Source of the DNA: Oligoflexus sp.
GTDB taxonomy: Bacteria > Bdellovibrionota_B > Oligoflexia > Oligoflexales > Oligoflexaceae
Direction: 5' to 3'
Assembly (NCBI GenBank): GCA_014377445.1
Contig: JACMPP010000114.1
Span: forward strand, 1-64,000
DNA: 64,000 bases
Every line of letters begins with the position of its first letter. Positions within the stretch are counted from its first letter, which is position 1. The translations under genes and the position numbers were made by a program. This document shows, in pieces, positions 44,508 to 53,834 of the stretch. The notes below the pieces were generated by a model. That model worked only from the letters and a program-made list of their open reading frames with translations, did not search any database and was not told the DNA's origin.

Positions 44508-45641
44508 TTAGAGGATCTTGTAGCTGTAGATCGTTTTAAGTCCGGTCGAGAAATAGATCTCGTCGTCCATAACGAAAGGCTGTTTGGTCAGGACACCCCC
44601 GAGATCGTCGTGCCAGAGGAGTTTGCCACCGGACAATGATACTGCGGAAACGCGTCCCTGACTGCCCCCTACGAAGATCGCCTTTTCACCTACGGTCAAT
44701 GACTTGATCGATTGGCCGAGCTTGGTCTTCCAGAGTTGACGGCCGTTGCTGGCCTGAATGGCAAGCAACTCACCGTTCATGCTGGCCACATAAATTGTGC
44801 CGTCACGAAAAGCTGAGGTCGTAATGCTGGGTGCTGTGACTTCCCAAAGGGTACCGTTGGGCTTGGATTGAATGTCGACACCGAAGATCAATCCATCATA
44901 GCGAGTTGCATAGAGCTGGTTGTTGCCAACGCCGATGTCGCCAACGATATCCTTGAAACGGAAATCGTCTTTGCCCGGGCGCAGACGCCAGTTTTCTTTG
45001 CCGTTCGCGATATGGATCGAGCGGATGTCGCCTTCGACCGTTCCGATAAAGACTTCATTGCCAACGACTTGAGGCGCTGCACCGGTACGAACCAAAAGGT
45101 TCGGCGAGCTGGCTGCATCGTAGGCCCACATCGTCTGGCCGGCCTGGAAGTCGATGGAATAGAGCTTCTGATCGACGGTGTAGACGAGCAGGGAAGTTCC
45201 CGAAAGAACGACCTTGGTCGCTACGAATTGAGTCAGATGATTTTCCCACAAGGATTTACCAGTGTTGATATCGATCTTGACCAAACGTCCGTCGCGTAGA
45301 GCCACCACACCGAATCCGCCGAAGACTTCGACAGGAGCAGTGAGGTCAGACTTGGCGTCTAACCACCAAAGATGCTGTTTTTTCTTTAGATCATAAGCTG
45401 TGACCCAGTGGCTCTGGTAGGAACCGATGATGGTCTGGGTCGCTAAAGTCCAGCCTGCTTCGTCGATTTCACCAAGCGGTTTATCGCCGTCGAGCACTTC
45501 ATCGAACTTGATCATCCCGGTGCGGAAGGGACGGCAATCGGCGCCGTCGGCATCACAGGAGGGCAGTTCGTCTTTCGCTGTCGTAACGCAAGAACTCGCG
45601 AGGAGTCCGCTAACGAGCATGGACCAAAAAATCTCTTTCAC
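44508..45641 (-). CDS. bamB: Outer membrane assembly lipoprotein BamB-like PQQ-type beta-propeller
   Basis: Lipobox-like SGLLASSC; repeated GKSLWE / GRQLWKTKLG / GKLLWHDDLG blades. Confidence 0.88.
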   Translation of the reverse strand: MKEIFWSMLVSGLLASSCVTTAKDELPSCDADGADCRPFRTGMIKFDEVLDGDKPLGEIDEAGWTLATQTIIGSYQSHWVTAYDLKKKQHLWWLDAKSDLTAPVEVFGGFGVVALRDGRLVKIDINTGKSLWENHLTQFVATKVVLSGTSLLVYTVDQKLYSIDFQAGQTMWAYDAASSPNLLVRTGAAPQVVGNEVFIGTVEGDIRSIHIANGKENWRLRPGKDDFRFKDIVGDIGVGNNQLYATRYDGLIFGVDIQSKPNGTLWEVTAPSITTSAFRDGTIYVASMNGELLAIQASNGRQLWKTKLGQSIKSLTVGEKAIFVGGSQGRVSAVSLSGGKLLWHDDLGGVLTKQPFVMDDEIYFSTGLKTIYSYKIL

Positions 45642-45656
45642 AATTGCCTCTTAATA

Positions 45657-46466
45657 CTACGCAGGAATCAGGGCCAACAAGCCGCGAGCCCGTTCTGCCT
45701 CAGGACTTGTATCGTGATCTTTGACCAGTGTCTCAAGAACCGTTTTAGCAGCCGGAAAGTCCTTCTTCAGGAACAATACCTGACCTTTGGTGAGAAGAGC
45801 CTTAGGCATCAACTCTTTGCTGACCGAAGCAATCAATTCATCGGAATGTTTGACAGCCGCATCAAAATCCGCTTTGTCCGTCTCGATTGAGATCAGGAGC
45901 AAAAGACTTTGGCTGTGAAGGATCTTTTCGCTTTTAGAATCGCTGACGATGGCATTGAGTTCGGTACGCGCCGTATCGAGGTCACCATTGTTCGCGATAT
46001 AGGCCGCGTGTTTGATTCCCGCAGCAAGACCTTCCGAGGACTTGGGATTCGCTTTGTAGAATTCGAGGTATTTGGTCGCGGATTCGCTGTGAACCGGCTT
46101 CAAAACTTTGATTTGATCGTTGATGACTTTGACTTCGGGCGTCTCAGCAGGGGGTTGACCCGCGGCAGGAGCCGGCTGCTTCGCAACGATCGCGTCGCGT
46201 TGTTTTTCGAGAGCTTCGCGTTGCTCTGTATATTTTTTCATCTCGTTTTCGTAAACGGTATCAACGGCAGCCGCCTGACCTTGGAGCTTCTCCGTCTTCG
46301 ATTCTTTGAAATATTTGAATGCATACCCGCCGAGGAGGAGGGCGAGAACCACGCCTCCGACAGTCAGGGCTGGTTTTGGGTTTTGAGCCAATCGGTCCAT
46401 GAAGCTATAAGCCTGTACCTGAAAAGCATCGGGCGCATCTAGGGATTTGCTCTTATCGCTAGTCAT
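45657..46466 (-). CDS. YfgM-like tetratricopeptide protein with N-terminal TM
   Basis: One TM (PALTVGGVVLALLLGGYAF), TPR-like C-terminus, adjacent to bamB. Confidence 0.75.
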   Translation of the reverse strand: MTSDKSKSLDAPDAFQVQAYSFMDRLAQNPKPALTVGGVVLALLLGGYAFKYFKESKTEKLQGQAAAVDTVYENEMKKYTEQREALEKQRDAIVAKQPAPAAGQPPAETPEVKVINDQIKVLKPVHSESATKYLEFYKANPKSSEGLAAGIKHAAYIANNGDLDTARTELNAIVSDSKSEKILHSQSLLLLISIETDKADFDAAVKHSDELIASVSKELMPKALLTKGQVLFLKKDFPAAKTVLETLVKDHDTSPEAERARGLLALIPA

Positions 46467-46661
46467 ATAGTCCTCTTGTTTCCGTCATATTTACGCATAA
46501 AAGCGCGATGTTGCAATCTGTGATAGTATAGATCTAACAGGTCTTTGCCTAGTAGAATTCAAGCAGTCGGGCCTATCCAAAGCTGCCTGGGACTGCCGTT
46601 TAAAGGCCCTGAATCACCTGGACCATTTGGACAAGGGTCCCAGGATCGCGCAGAGGACAAC

Positions 46662-48716
46662 ATGGGTGCATCCGGACTTGGTTCCCTTTTGGTTAAAGAA
46701 GGATTTCTCACCGAGCAGGATAGGCTGACCATCACGAAGACCTGTGGTCAGGGAAGCTGGGCCTTTGCCAAAAGCATCCTCGCCATCGGACTGCTCGATG
46801 AAGACGAACTCGCGGCTTTCTTTGCCGAACGGACTCGGTATCAGATCGCTCCCAAAGATTTCCTCAATCATCTGGACCAGTCGGCTATCCACGCCCTCGA
46901 CAGGAGGCTGGTGTCGAAACTCGAAGTCATTCCCCTCAAAAAAGCCCCCGGTAAGATCACCGTAGGGGTTGTCGACCCCCTCGATCGCAGCACTCTCAAG
47001 CAGCTCGAATTCTTTACCGGTCTCGAAGTTGACCCGGTCGTAATACCCCTGTCTCAACTTTATAAGGGCCTCGTCCGGATCGATCCGGATTTCAGGCTTC
47101 AGGCAACAGCGCTGACCCATTTCCTCCAAAATCATGCTCAGTCTGCCTGGGTCCGCCAAAAACTGGATATAGATGAAGCTACGCCGGAAGCGTCTAGACG
47201 CGCCATGCGTTCGAGTGGAAGTGACATCGACGAACTCTATGACGACCTTCCCGAGATCGAGGAAGTTGAAGATGATGAAATTGAAGAGGTCGAGGAAATC
47301 GACGAGGCTGTTGAGGACGAAGAGGCGGAAATCGCCCTCGAAGGCGAGGAAGCCGGGGTCGATCCTTTTGCGGGCCTAAGTGAATCGCACGATGATGATC
47401 TCGGTGCGGAAATCGCTGCGCGCTCAACACCGGCCGCAGCCACCGATGATCTCCTTGAGATGGTCGGAGATGATGAAATCGAGGAAGAGGTCGCCAGCGA
47501 AAATTCGTCGGACGAAAGCGCCACCCACGAACTTGATTTCGATATGGATTTGTCGGGTTCTGAGGAGGAATTTGCCAAAACTGTGAAGGCCTCCAATGAC
47601 TTTGACATGTTCGATGATGTTGAAAGCGAAGCGGCAAAAGCTGCAACTCCAGCGGAAGACGACGACTTCACTTTCGGCGAGGAGCCCACAAAGGAGGCGT
47701 CACCTACGTCCGGTTCAGACGCTTTAGATGCTATGGCATTTGATGAAGATGAGGATGAAGGAGGGCTTAAAGATGCTATGGCAAAAATCGAAGCGTCCCC
47801 TCAAACTTCAACGCCCGACATCCTCACTGATGACAACAGTGATATTAACTTCGAGATGGACGATATCGCTCCGCAAAGCAATGCTGGCCAGCCTTTGAGC
47901 AACTTCGGTTTTGAAGAGACCAAGCCGCGCGCAATCTCGAAACCGCAGAAATCGGACATTCTCGACAATCTGGATGATCACGAGCCGAGCCTCGATATTT
48001 CGGCTCTTGCGAGCGAGCCAGTCGACGATGAGCTGCTAGCCGATCTTCACGCCGAAATCGAAGCGGACGATCATAGCCCGAATGTTAAATTTGCCGGCCC
48101 GAATACCCGAGAGCACGATGAGCCGGAGGCATTCAGCCCGTTGCCGGCATCACGCAGCAAAGCGCGCGAGCCTTCCTTTACAGACGATGATGATGAAACA
48201 CATATCGATCTCCGGCCTTCGCTCGCAGCGTCCGGCGATTTAGACGATGAAGACGACATTCTTTTGCATCCCAAAGCGAAGGCTCAAGAGCAGGACTCTG
48301 GATTGAATCCAACCTCCGCTCTCAATGAGGTCATGCTGAAGCTCAGCCTTTGCTGGAATCCTCAAGGTGTAATAAAAGTTCTGCAGGGGTCGCTCTACAA
48401 GATCGGAGACGCAGGTTGTCTGATCAACACCAAAAGCCAAAAGCAAATTCTTTGGTGTGGAGGTCGCCTGATCAGCGAGGAACTCGGTCCGGCCGCACTT
48501 TTACCTATGTTGAAAGGCGCGTCGAACAATCGATGGAACAACATGGATCTCAAAGCCTCGGAATCGTGGGCGCAAAAACCTCTTAAATTGAGAATTTTCC
48601 GCTCAGGCGACTGGCTCTGGGCTCATCAATTGAAGATTGCGGATGATACGGGGATTTTTAGGGATACGGTGGAGAGTACGGTGAGTCAGATCGCTGATAA
48701 GTTGGGGGCCGGGTAG
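46662..48716 (+). CDS. MshEN/GspE-N-terminal-like domain protein with long acidic linker and uncharacterised C-terminal domain
   Basis: LGSLLVKEGFLTEQDRLTI...LLDEDELAAFFAERTRYQIAPKD...VIPLKKAPGKITVGVVDPLDRSTLKQLEFFTG; D/E-rich middle; no Walker A ATPase domain. Confidence 0.82.
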   Translation: MGASGLGSLLVKEGFLTEQDRLTITKTCGQGSWAFAKSILAIGLLDEDELAAFFAERTRYQIAPKDFLNHLDQSAIHALDRRLVSKLEVIPLKKAPGKITVGVVDPLDRSTLKQLEFFTGLEVDPVVIPLSQLYKGLVRIDPDFRLQATALTHFLQNHAQSAWVRQKLDIDEATPEASRRAMRSSGSDIDELYDDLPEIEEVEDDEIEEVEEIDEAVEDEEAEIALEGEEAGVDPFAGLSESHDDDLGAEIAARSTPAAATDDLLEMVGDDEIEEEVASENSSDESATHELDFDMDLSGSEEEFAKTVKASNDFDMFDDVESEAAKAATPAEDDDFTFGEEPTKEASPTSGSDALDAMAFDEDEDEGGLKDAMAKIEASPQTSTPDILTDDNSDINFEMDDIAPQSNAGQPLSNFGFEETKPRAISKPQKSDILDNLDDHEPSLDISALASEPVDDELLADLHAEIEADDHSPNVKFAGPNTREHDEPEAFSPLPASRSKAREPSFTDDDDETHIDLRPSLAASGDLDDEDDILLHPKAKAQEQDSGLNPTSALNEVMLKLSLCWNPQGVIKVLQGSLYKIGDAGCLINTKSQKQILWCGGRLISEELGPAALLPMLKGASNNRWNNMDLKASESWAQKPLKLRIFRSGDWLWAHQLKIADDTGIFRDTVESTVSQIADKLGAG

Positions 48717-48792
48717 AGTTCTTATTAGCCGATTGGTTTGCAACAGAGCAGCAGTCAGATTTGAGAAAAGCAGCTTGGAAAGGGAGTTCGGA

Positions 48793-48897
48793 ATGGAAGC
48801 ATTGCGAACTTTTGGACAACTCATAAGAGAGTACAACTACCCGGCATCTTTATTAATGCGAGAGTTGTACCACTCTCTGTCAGCATCGATCGTATGA
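48793..48897 (+). pseudogene. Possible truncated XRE-type HTH fragment
   Basis: MEALRTFGQLIREYNYPASLLMRELYHSLSASIV* resembles the first helices of an XRE domain; AAGGGAG upstream. Confidence 0.35.
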
Positions 48898-48969
48898 CTT
48901 AACCCACGGAAACATCGTAATAAATCGCTGCGTCAACGGGGTGTGAGACCCGATGTTCTACCCAACTTT

Positions 48970-50094
48970 CTAGTCACCTGTCGAAGAACTGGTCGCTACG
49001 TAGTCAAGCACTGCTTCGATCATCGGGCGGTAGAACTGTCCGCAACCCGGATCCGAAATAACCACCGGCCGACCTTGGTCGGACGCTTCGCGAATCCGGC
49101 GATTCAGAGGAACCCGGGCAATGATCGGAACTTTACGCTCGATCGAGAAGTTTTCAATCTGCTCCTGACCAAAGATATCTTCCAGATGACCGCAGACCCC
49201 ACATTGAAAATGAGCCATGTTCTCGACGAGACCGATGATGGGCACCTTCAATTTTTGAAACATCGACAGGCCCTTGTGGGCGTCGAGTAAAGCAATGGCC
49301 TGCGGAGTCGAGACGACGATACCGCCAAAGAGCGGAAGGCTTTCGATCATGGTGAGTTGAACGTCACCTGTTCCGGGCGGAAGATCGATAATTAACTCGT
49401 CGAGCTCGCCCCATTCCACCTGGTAAAAAAGTTGCTCAAGAGCCTTGGCAACCATCGGACCTCGCCAAATCACGGGCGTATAAGGATCCGTCATGAAACC
49501 AAACGAAACGACTTTCACGCCATATTTTTCAAGCGGTATCATGCGTTGGTTAGGACCAACGGGCATAGGCCCTTCGAGTCCGAGAAGCATAGCGGCCGAC
49601 GGGCCGTAGAGATCGGCATCGAGAAGTCCGACTTTACGGCCTTCCAACGCCAAACCAACTGCCAGGTTGACCGATACTGTGGATTTGCCAACGCCACCTT
49701 TGCCAGAGGACACGGCTATGATGCGTTTGACACCGGGAATCGCTTTTATTTTTTGATTAACGCCAAAGGGCTTTGGCGCGACTGCTGAAACGTCAGCTTC
49801 CTTTGGATTCTGGATACGGTCGGTCAGCGCTTTCAAGCGCTTATAGTAGATCGTAACGGCTGGAAAGCCCGCGGGAATGGATGATGTAATGTATTGTTCC
49901 AGAAGGATTTTTTGATCCAGGCCAAGACCATCTGAAGCAATGTGGGCAGAGTGAGACCGCTCCCCTTCTTCGAGACTAATGAGTCGGGCCTTGGGGTCTG
50001 GACCCAGGAAGGCAAAAGCGGATTCTTGAGCCGCTTTTACGAGGAGCTCTTGAATCGTGAGGGACAAATCCTTGCGGAGCGTATCAGGGCTCAT
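48970..50094 (-). CDS. mrp: Mrp/ApbC family iron-sulfur carrier P-loop ATPase
   Basis: IIAVSSGKGGVGKSTVSVNLA; LLDADLYGPS; IIDLPPGTGDVQLT. Confidence 0.95.
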   Translation of the reverse strand: MSPDTLRKDLSLTIQELLVKAAQESAFAFLGPDPKARLISLEEGERSHSAHIASDGLGLDQKILLEQYITSSIPAGFPAVTIYYKRLKALTDRIQNPKEADVSAVAPKPFGVNQKIKAIPGVKRIIAVSSGKGGVGKSTVSVNLAVGLALEGRKVGLLDADLYGPSAAMLLGLEGPMPVGPNQRMIPLEKYGVKVVSFGFMTDPYTPVIWRGPMVAKALEQLFYQVEWGELDELIIDLPPGTGDVQLTMIESLPLFGGIVVSTPQAIALLDAHKGLSMFQKLKVPIIGLVENMAHFQCGVCGHLEDIFGQEQIENFSIERKVPIIARVPLNRRIREASDQGRPVVISDPGCGQFYRPMIEAVLDYVATSSSTGD

Positions 50095-50168
50095 TACAAT
50101 TTCCCTTGGTGGAAGCCGTGGGTCTGACGAGAAAATACTTTCCCTACTTGAAACGAGGTTAGAATACT

Positions 50169-50414
50169 ATGAAAGATGTCAAAGTCTATACCGGAGCCTT
50201 TTGCAGTTACTGTAATGCCGCTAAAAAACTACTGCAAACAGCAGGGATTGCCTTCGAGGAAATCGGCTTGGATGATCAACCTGAGCTACGTCGTAAATTA
50301 TCAGAGGAAAATGGTCATTATCGCACCGTGCCGATGATCTTCATCGACGGCAAATTCGTAGGTGGATTCACCGAATTGCAAACCCTTCATAAAAATGGGC
50401 AACTCGTTGGCTAA
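50169..50414 (+). CDS. grxC: Glutaredoxin
   Basis: YTGAFCSYCNAAKKLL; RTVPMIFIDGKFVGGFTEL. Confidence 0.93.
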   Translation: MKDVKVYTGAFCSYCNAAKKLLQTAGIAFEEIGLDDQPELRRKLSEENGHYRTVPMIFIDGKFVGGFTELQTLHKNGQLVG

Positions 50415-51777
50415 AAAACCGTGGATGCTTCTTTGTTTCCTCCTTTTGAGTTCAGGTGGACAGGATCGCTCATCAGCTCCTCCCGCTCTTAAATCTGTGA
50501 CCGATGAAGCTCCCGATGCATCCAATTTGAAAGCCGAGCAGGACAAATCGCACTCCCTCCTGCCGGCTGCGCCGCTCGGCATTGTGACCAAAGAAGATGA
50601 GATTCGCAATTTCTTCGGGGAGAAACGCTACGATGAAGCTCTGCATGTGATCGCCGCAGAACTGAAACGCCTCGACGCAAGTCATGGGGATTCGAGTTAC
50701 AGGGAATGGCTTGAACGTCAGAAATGGATTTTGAAGACAGCGCAGGCCTGGGTCTATCTCGAAAAGCAGAACTGCTCGCAGGGAGTTCCGCTTTTGCAGG
50801 AGATTCCAAGCGATAAACTCCCTGAGATCGCACTCAAGGGCCTTGGCTATTGTAAGTTGATGAATCGGGATTGGACCGATGCTGATGCCTATTTAAGCCG
50901 ATACATGCAGAATCAGAAGACCGATCCTGAGGCCGTGCAACTGCTTGCGCGGGTCAAGGAATCGCAAGGACTCTACGAAGAGGCCCTGGACCTGACCAAA
51001 AGCCTGGAGTCGATGCCGGAGACGGGCGGCGCGAAGCTTGATTTGGAGCCGATGAAGAAGAGTCTCATGGCCAAGCAGGATGAGAGCGAGCGACAGCTCC
51101 TGCTGGAAAGCGGCTTTTTCCGGGTGCATTATCAGCCCAACCTCACCCTCGAATTCATTGAGAAGGTTGTGGAAACGATGAACCGCACAGCCACCAAACT
51201 CAATATGGACTTCGGCATCGACTATCCCAGCCACATCGTTGATATCTCTTTTCACAGTCCCGAACGCTTTGGTGAGATTACGCACAGTCCGGATTGGGCT
51301 GCGGGCATCTATGATGGACAGATTCGTTTGCCGATCGGCGAAGAAGGCCTTTGGAGCGAAGAAATCGAACGGGCGATTCGCCACGAACTGGCCCATGCCC
51401 TGCTTGCGGAAATGGTTCAGCGCCGCAATCTACCCACTTGGTTTCAGGAAGGTTTCGCTCAGATGGCGGAATGCGAAGCGCTTTGCCTGCATTATGAATA
51501 CGTGGCGACCACGCGCGCCTTTCTTCCCATCAACCGATTTGATGAAACCTTCATGTCCATGCAGGCCCGCGATGCGCAGGTTGCCTACAAACAAAGCTTT
51601 TATATGATGTTGCTGCTCAATCGGCATCAGAAGGATGCGAATATGCGGCAGATGTTTGCGCTGCTACCGGAATTGGAGAATTTGAGTTCGAAAGATATCA
51701 TCGAGCAATCGGCCTGGACTTTTGCCGAGCTTCATCAATACGCTAAGCAGGCCTGGCAAGCCCAGCTTAGCTTCTGA
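50395..51777 (+). CDS. Exported TPR protein with peptidase-MA-like HExxH domain
   Basis: N-terminal hydrophobic WMLLCFLLLSSG; IRHELAHALLAEMVQRRNLPTWFQEGFAQMAE. Confidence 0.82.
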   Translation: MGNSLAKKPWMLLCFLLLSSGGQDRSSAPPALKSVTDEAPDASNLKAEQDKSHSLLPAAPLGIVTKEDEIRNFFGEKRYDEALHVIAAELKRLDASHGDSSYREWLERQKWILKTAQAWVYLEKQNCSQGVPLLQEIPSDKLPEIALKGLGYCKLMNRDWTDADAYLSRYMQNQKTDPEAVQLLARVKESQGLYEEALDLTKSLESMPETGGAKLDLEPMKKSLMAKQDESERQLLLESGFFRVHYQPNLTLEFIEKVVETMNRTATKLNMDFGIDYPSHIVDISFHSPERFGEITHSPDWAAGIYDGQIRLPIGEEGLWSEEIERAIRHELAHALLAEMVQRRNLPTWFQEGFAQMAECEALCLHYEYVATTRAFLPINRFDETFMSMQARDAQVAYKQSFYMMLLLNRHQKDANMRQMFALLPELENLSSKDIIEQSAWTFAELHQYAKQAWQAQLSF

Positions 51778-51784
51778 CGAATGA

Positions 51785-53665
51785 TCAAGGGACTGCACTC
51801 GCATCGATAGCATTTACACACTGAGTCGCAAACCATTTCGCGGTCACGGCTGCTGGTGTCAGGCTTAGATATTCAGTTACTGTGTAGTTGGACTGCACAC
51901 TCGTCTCCTGGGCAGTTGTTCCCGCCACAAAATTCGCACTGCTTACATGTCCATAATCGCTAGCTGGAAGAGCGCCAGACTCATCGAGACTGGCCGCCGG
52001 TGGCGCCACGTCGAGCGCAAGCCATTTCACGCCCGGGACAAGTCCTGCCAGAACCATCTCATTCGAAGTCTCGACACCCACTCCCGACAGGAGATCGGAA
52101 TTGCCAACGTCGGCGATTTTATCTTTGCTGCCGTGCAGGAGAAGGAGATGACCCTGCGCGGCTTTCGAGGTGTTTGCGGCGGAAGTCGCGTTGCTGCCGG
52201 CAAGGAGTTTAGACGTAAATTGTTTGCCAAAATTCTGGAGACCACCATGCACAAGAGGAAGATGCATAAGGAGATCGATGCCTTTTACGTAATCAGCAAT
52301 CGCTGTCGCCCTGTCGTCTTCGGACTTGGCTGAATCCGCCCGAAAGGCTTTGATCTTCGCGTGAATGCTGGCAAAGGTTGGGATCGATTCGATAGCGAGG
52401 GCTTGAGCCGGTGTTAGGACGCTCGAACTTTCTTTGCTCCAAAAGTCGAGATAGATCTTGTTTTTGCCGGACGTAAAGCTCGCCTGCGGCGCGATGAGCA
52501 GCGAACAGCTAAAGAGGGCGGGAAAGACCCCTTTGGTCGCAAGGGCTATTTGCGCGGCAGTATCAAGTGTCGAGGCTAGATAAACTGAATTCAGGGCACC
52601 GGCCCGGACGAGAGTAAGTCCTGCGACCGTTGCCCCGCGACCCAGGCCAGCAACGACTGTAATGGGCCCTCCAGCTGCCGCAGCGAGAACAGGGGAACTT
52701 GATGCCAATGCCGCCTGAGCAGACGCATTGACCTTGACGATCTTGGTGGAAAGATTTTCTGTTCCGCTCGCTGCGCCCTGGGTATTGAAGACCACGCGTG
52801 CCGTGCTTTCAGCGGCCCAGGTCTTCATGCAATCGTAGAGGCCATGCAGATCTGTGACATCGTTTTCAAAGGGAAGGGATCTGCCAACGGCGGCCGAGGA
52901 GATATTGCTTCCGCTACAGGATGTGGTCTTCGTTCCACTAACAGTGTCATAGGTCGTGCAGAGTGGTTCTCCGGGAAATACGGGCGCGGCGATGATGTTG
53001 CCGCTTTGGAGATCGCCGAGGGATTGGGCGATTTCCTCATAGGCGAATCCAGAAGCCGCCGCATGCGCATAGAGGATCAATGGATAGCCATAGCTTCCGT
53101 TGCTTTCCGATTTCACCGCTATGAGAGGCGAAGCCATATGCGCGAGTGTGGGCGCCGTACTTGGCACCGTGATCAAAGCATTTCGGTAAGCCGCATCACC
53201 TTTCAATTTATAATTCATAAGGTAGACCTTCGCCGGCGCCGGGAGGGCTTTGGGAGCGCCATTGCTTAGGCTGAATCCACCGCTGAGCCCGACGGCGGCA
53301 CCCGGATTGATATCGATGAGCGGGACCTTAATTTCCTGGCAAACGCTCTGCTCGGCCGTAGCGATAACCTTGGCGACTTGTGTGGTGTTTTCGGCTGCAG
53401 CAAGCTCAGGGTCGCTGATGAGATCCGAAGGTGTCGCGAGATTTACGATCAGATCGTCCGCACTGCTGCCACCAATTGGATCGATACCAAGCTTCGTCCG
53501 GATTTTTTGCCAAACTGTATCTTCGTAGTCGGAGGCCTTCAGGTCTTCAATAGCGACTGGAAATCCTTCGTTGGTTTTCTTTTCTGATTTGCACGACGTA
53601 TTGAAGGCTGCGAGCTGCAGGCCACCCATCATTGCCAAGAACGCAAGACCCTGTTCAACGCGCAT
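51785..53665 (-). CDS. Exported alpha/beta-hydrolase-like protein
   Basis: N-terminal signal ending near FNTSCKSEKKTNEG; ILYAHAAASGFAYEEIAQ, VAGLGRGATVAGL, LLLLHGSKDKIADV. Confidence 0.75.
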   Translation of the reverse strand: MRVEQGLAFLAMMGGLQLAAFNTSCKSEKKTNEGFPVAIEDLKASDYEDTVWQKIRTKLGIDPIGGSSADDLIVNLATPSDLISDPELAAAENTTQVAKVIATAEQSVCQEIKVPLIDINPGAAVGLSGGFSLSNGAPKALPAPAKVYLMNYKLKGDAAYRNALITVPSTAPTLAHMASPLIAVKSESNGSYGYPLILYAHAAASGFAYEEIAQSLGDLQSGNIIAAPVFPGEPLCTTYDTVSGTKTTSCSGSNISSAAVGRSLPFENDVTDLHGLYDCMKTWAAESTARVVFNTQGAASGTENLSTKIVKVNASAQAALASSSPVLAAAAGGPITVVAGLGRGATVAGLTLVRAGALNSVYLASTLDTAAQIALATKGVFPALFSCSLLIAPQASFTSGKNKIYLDFWSKESSSVLTPAQALAIESIPTFASIHAKIKAFRADSAKSEDDRATAIADYVKGIDLLMHLPLVHGGLQNFGKQFTSKLLAGSNATSAANTSKAAQGHLLLLHGSKDKIADVGNSDLLSGVGVETSNEMVLAGLVPGVKWLALDVAPPAASLDESGALPASDYGHVSSANFVAGTTAQETSVQSNYTVTEYLSLTPAAVTAKWFATQCVNAIDASAVP

Positions 53666-53834
53666 AAACTTGCCCCCCTAGGCATCATCAATTTCGCATT
53701 CCACTCTATTACAGCCAGGAGCTTGCCCGCTAGATCCCCTTGCCCACTTTGACTGGATATCGCACTTGGCTTGTTCTAGAATACACGACAGACACGAGGC
53801 TCGTTTAGAATTTGTTTTCCGGGAGAGGAAGAGT

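Noticed and set aside
47194-47689. Ser-rich and Arg/His/Pro-rich minus-strand ORFs
   Set aside because: Reverse reading of the acidic GA-rich linker of the MshEN-like protein.
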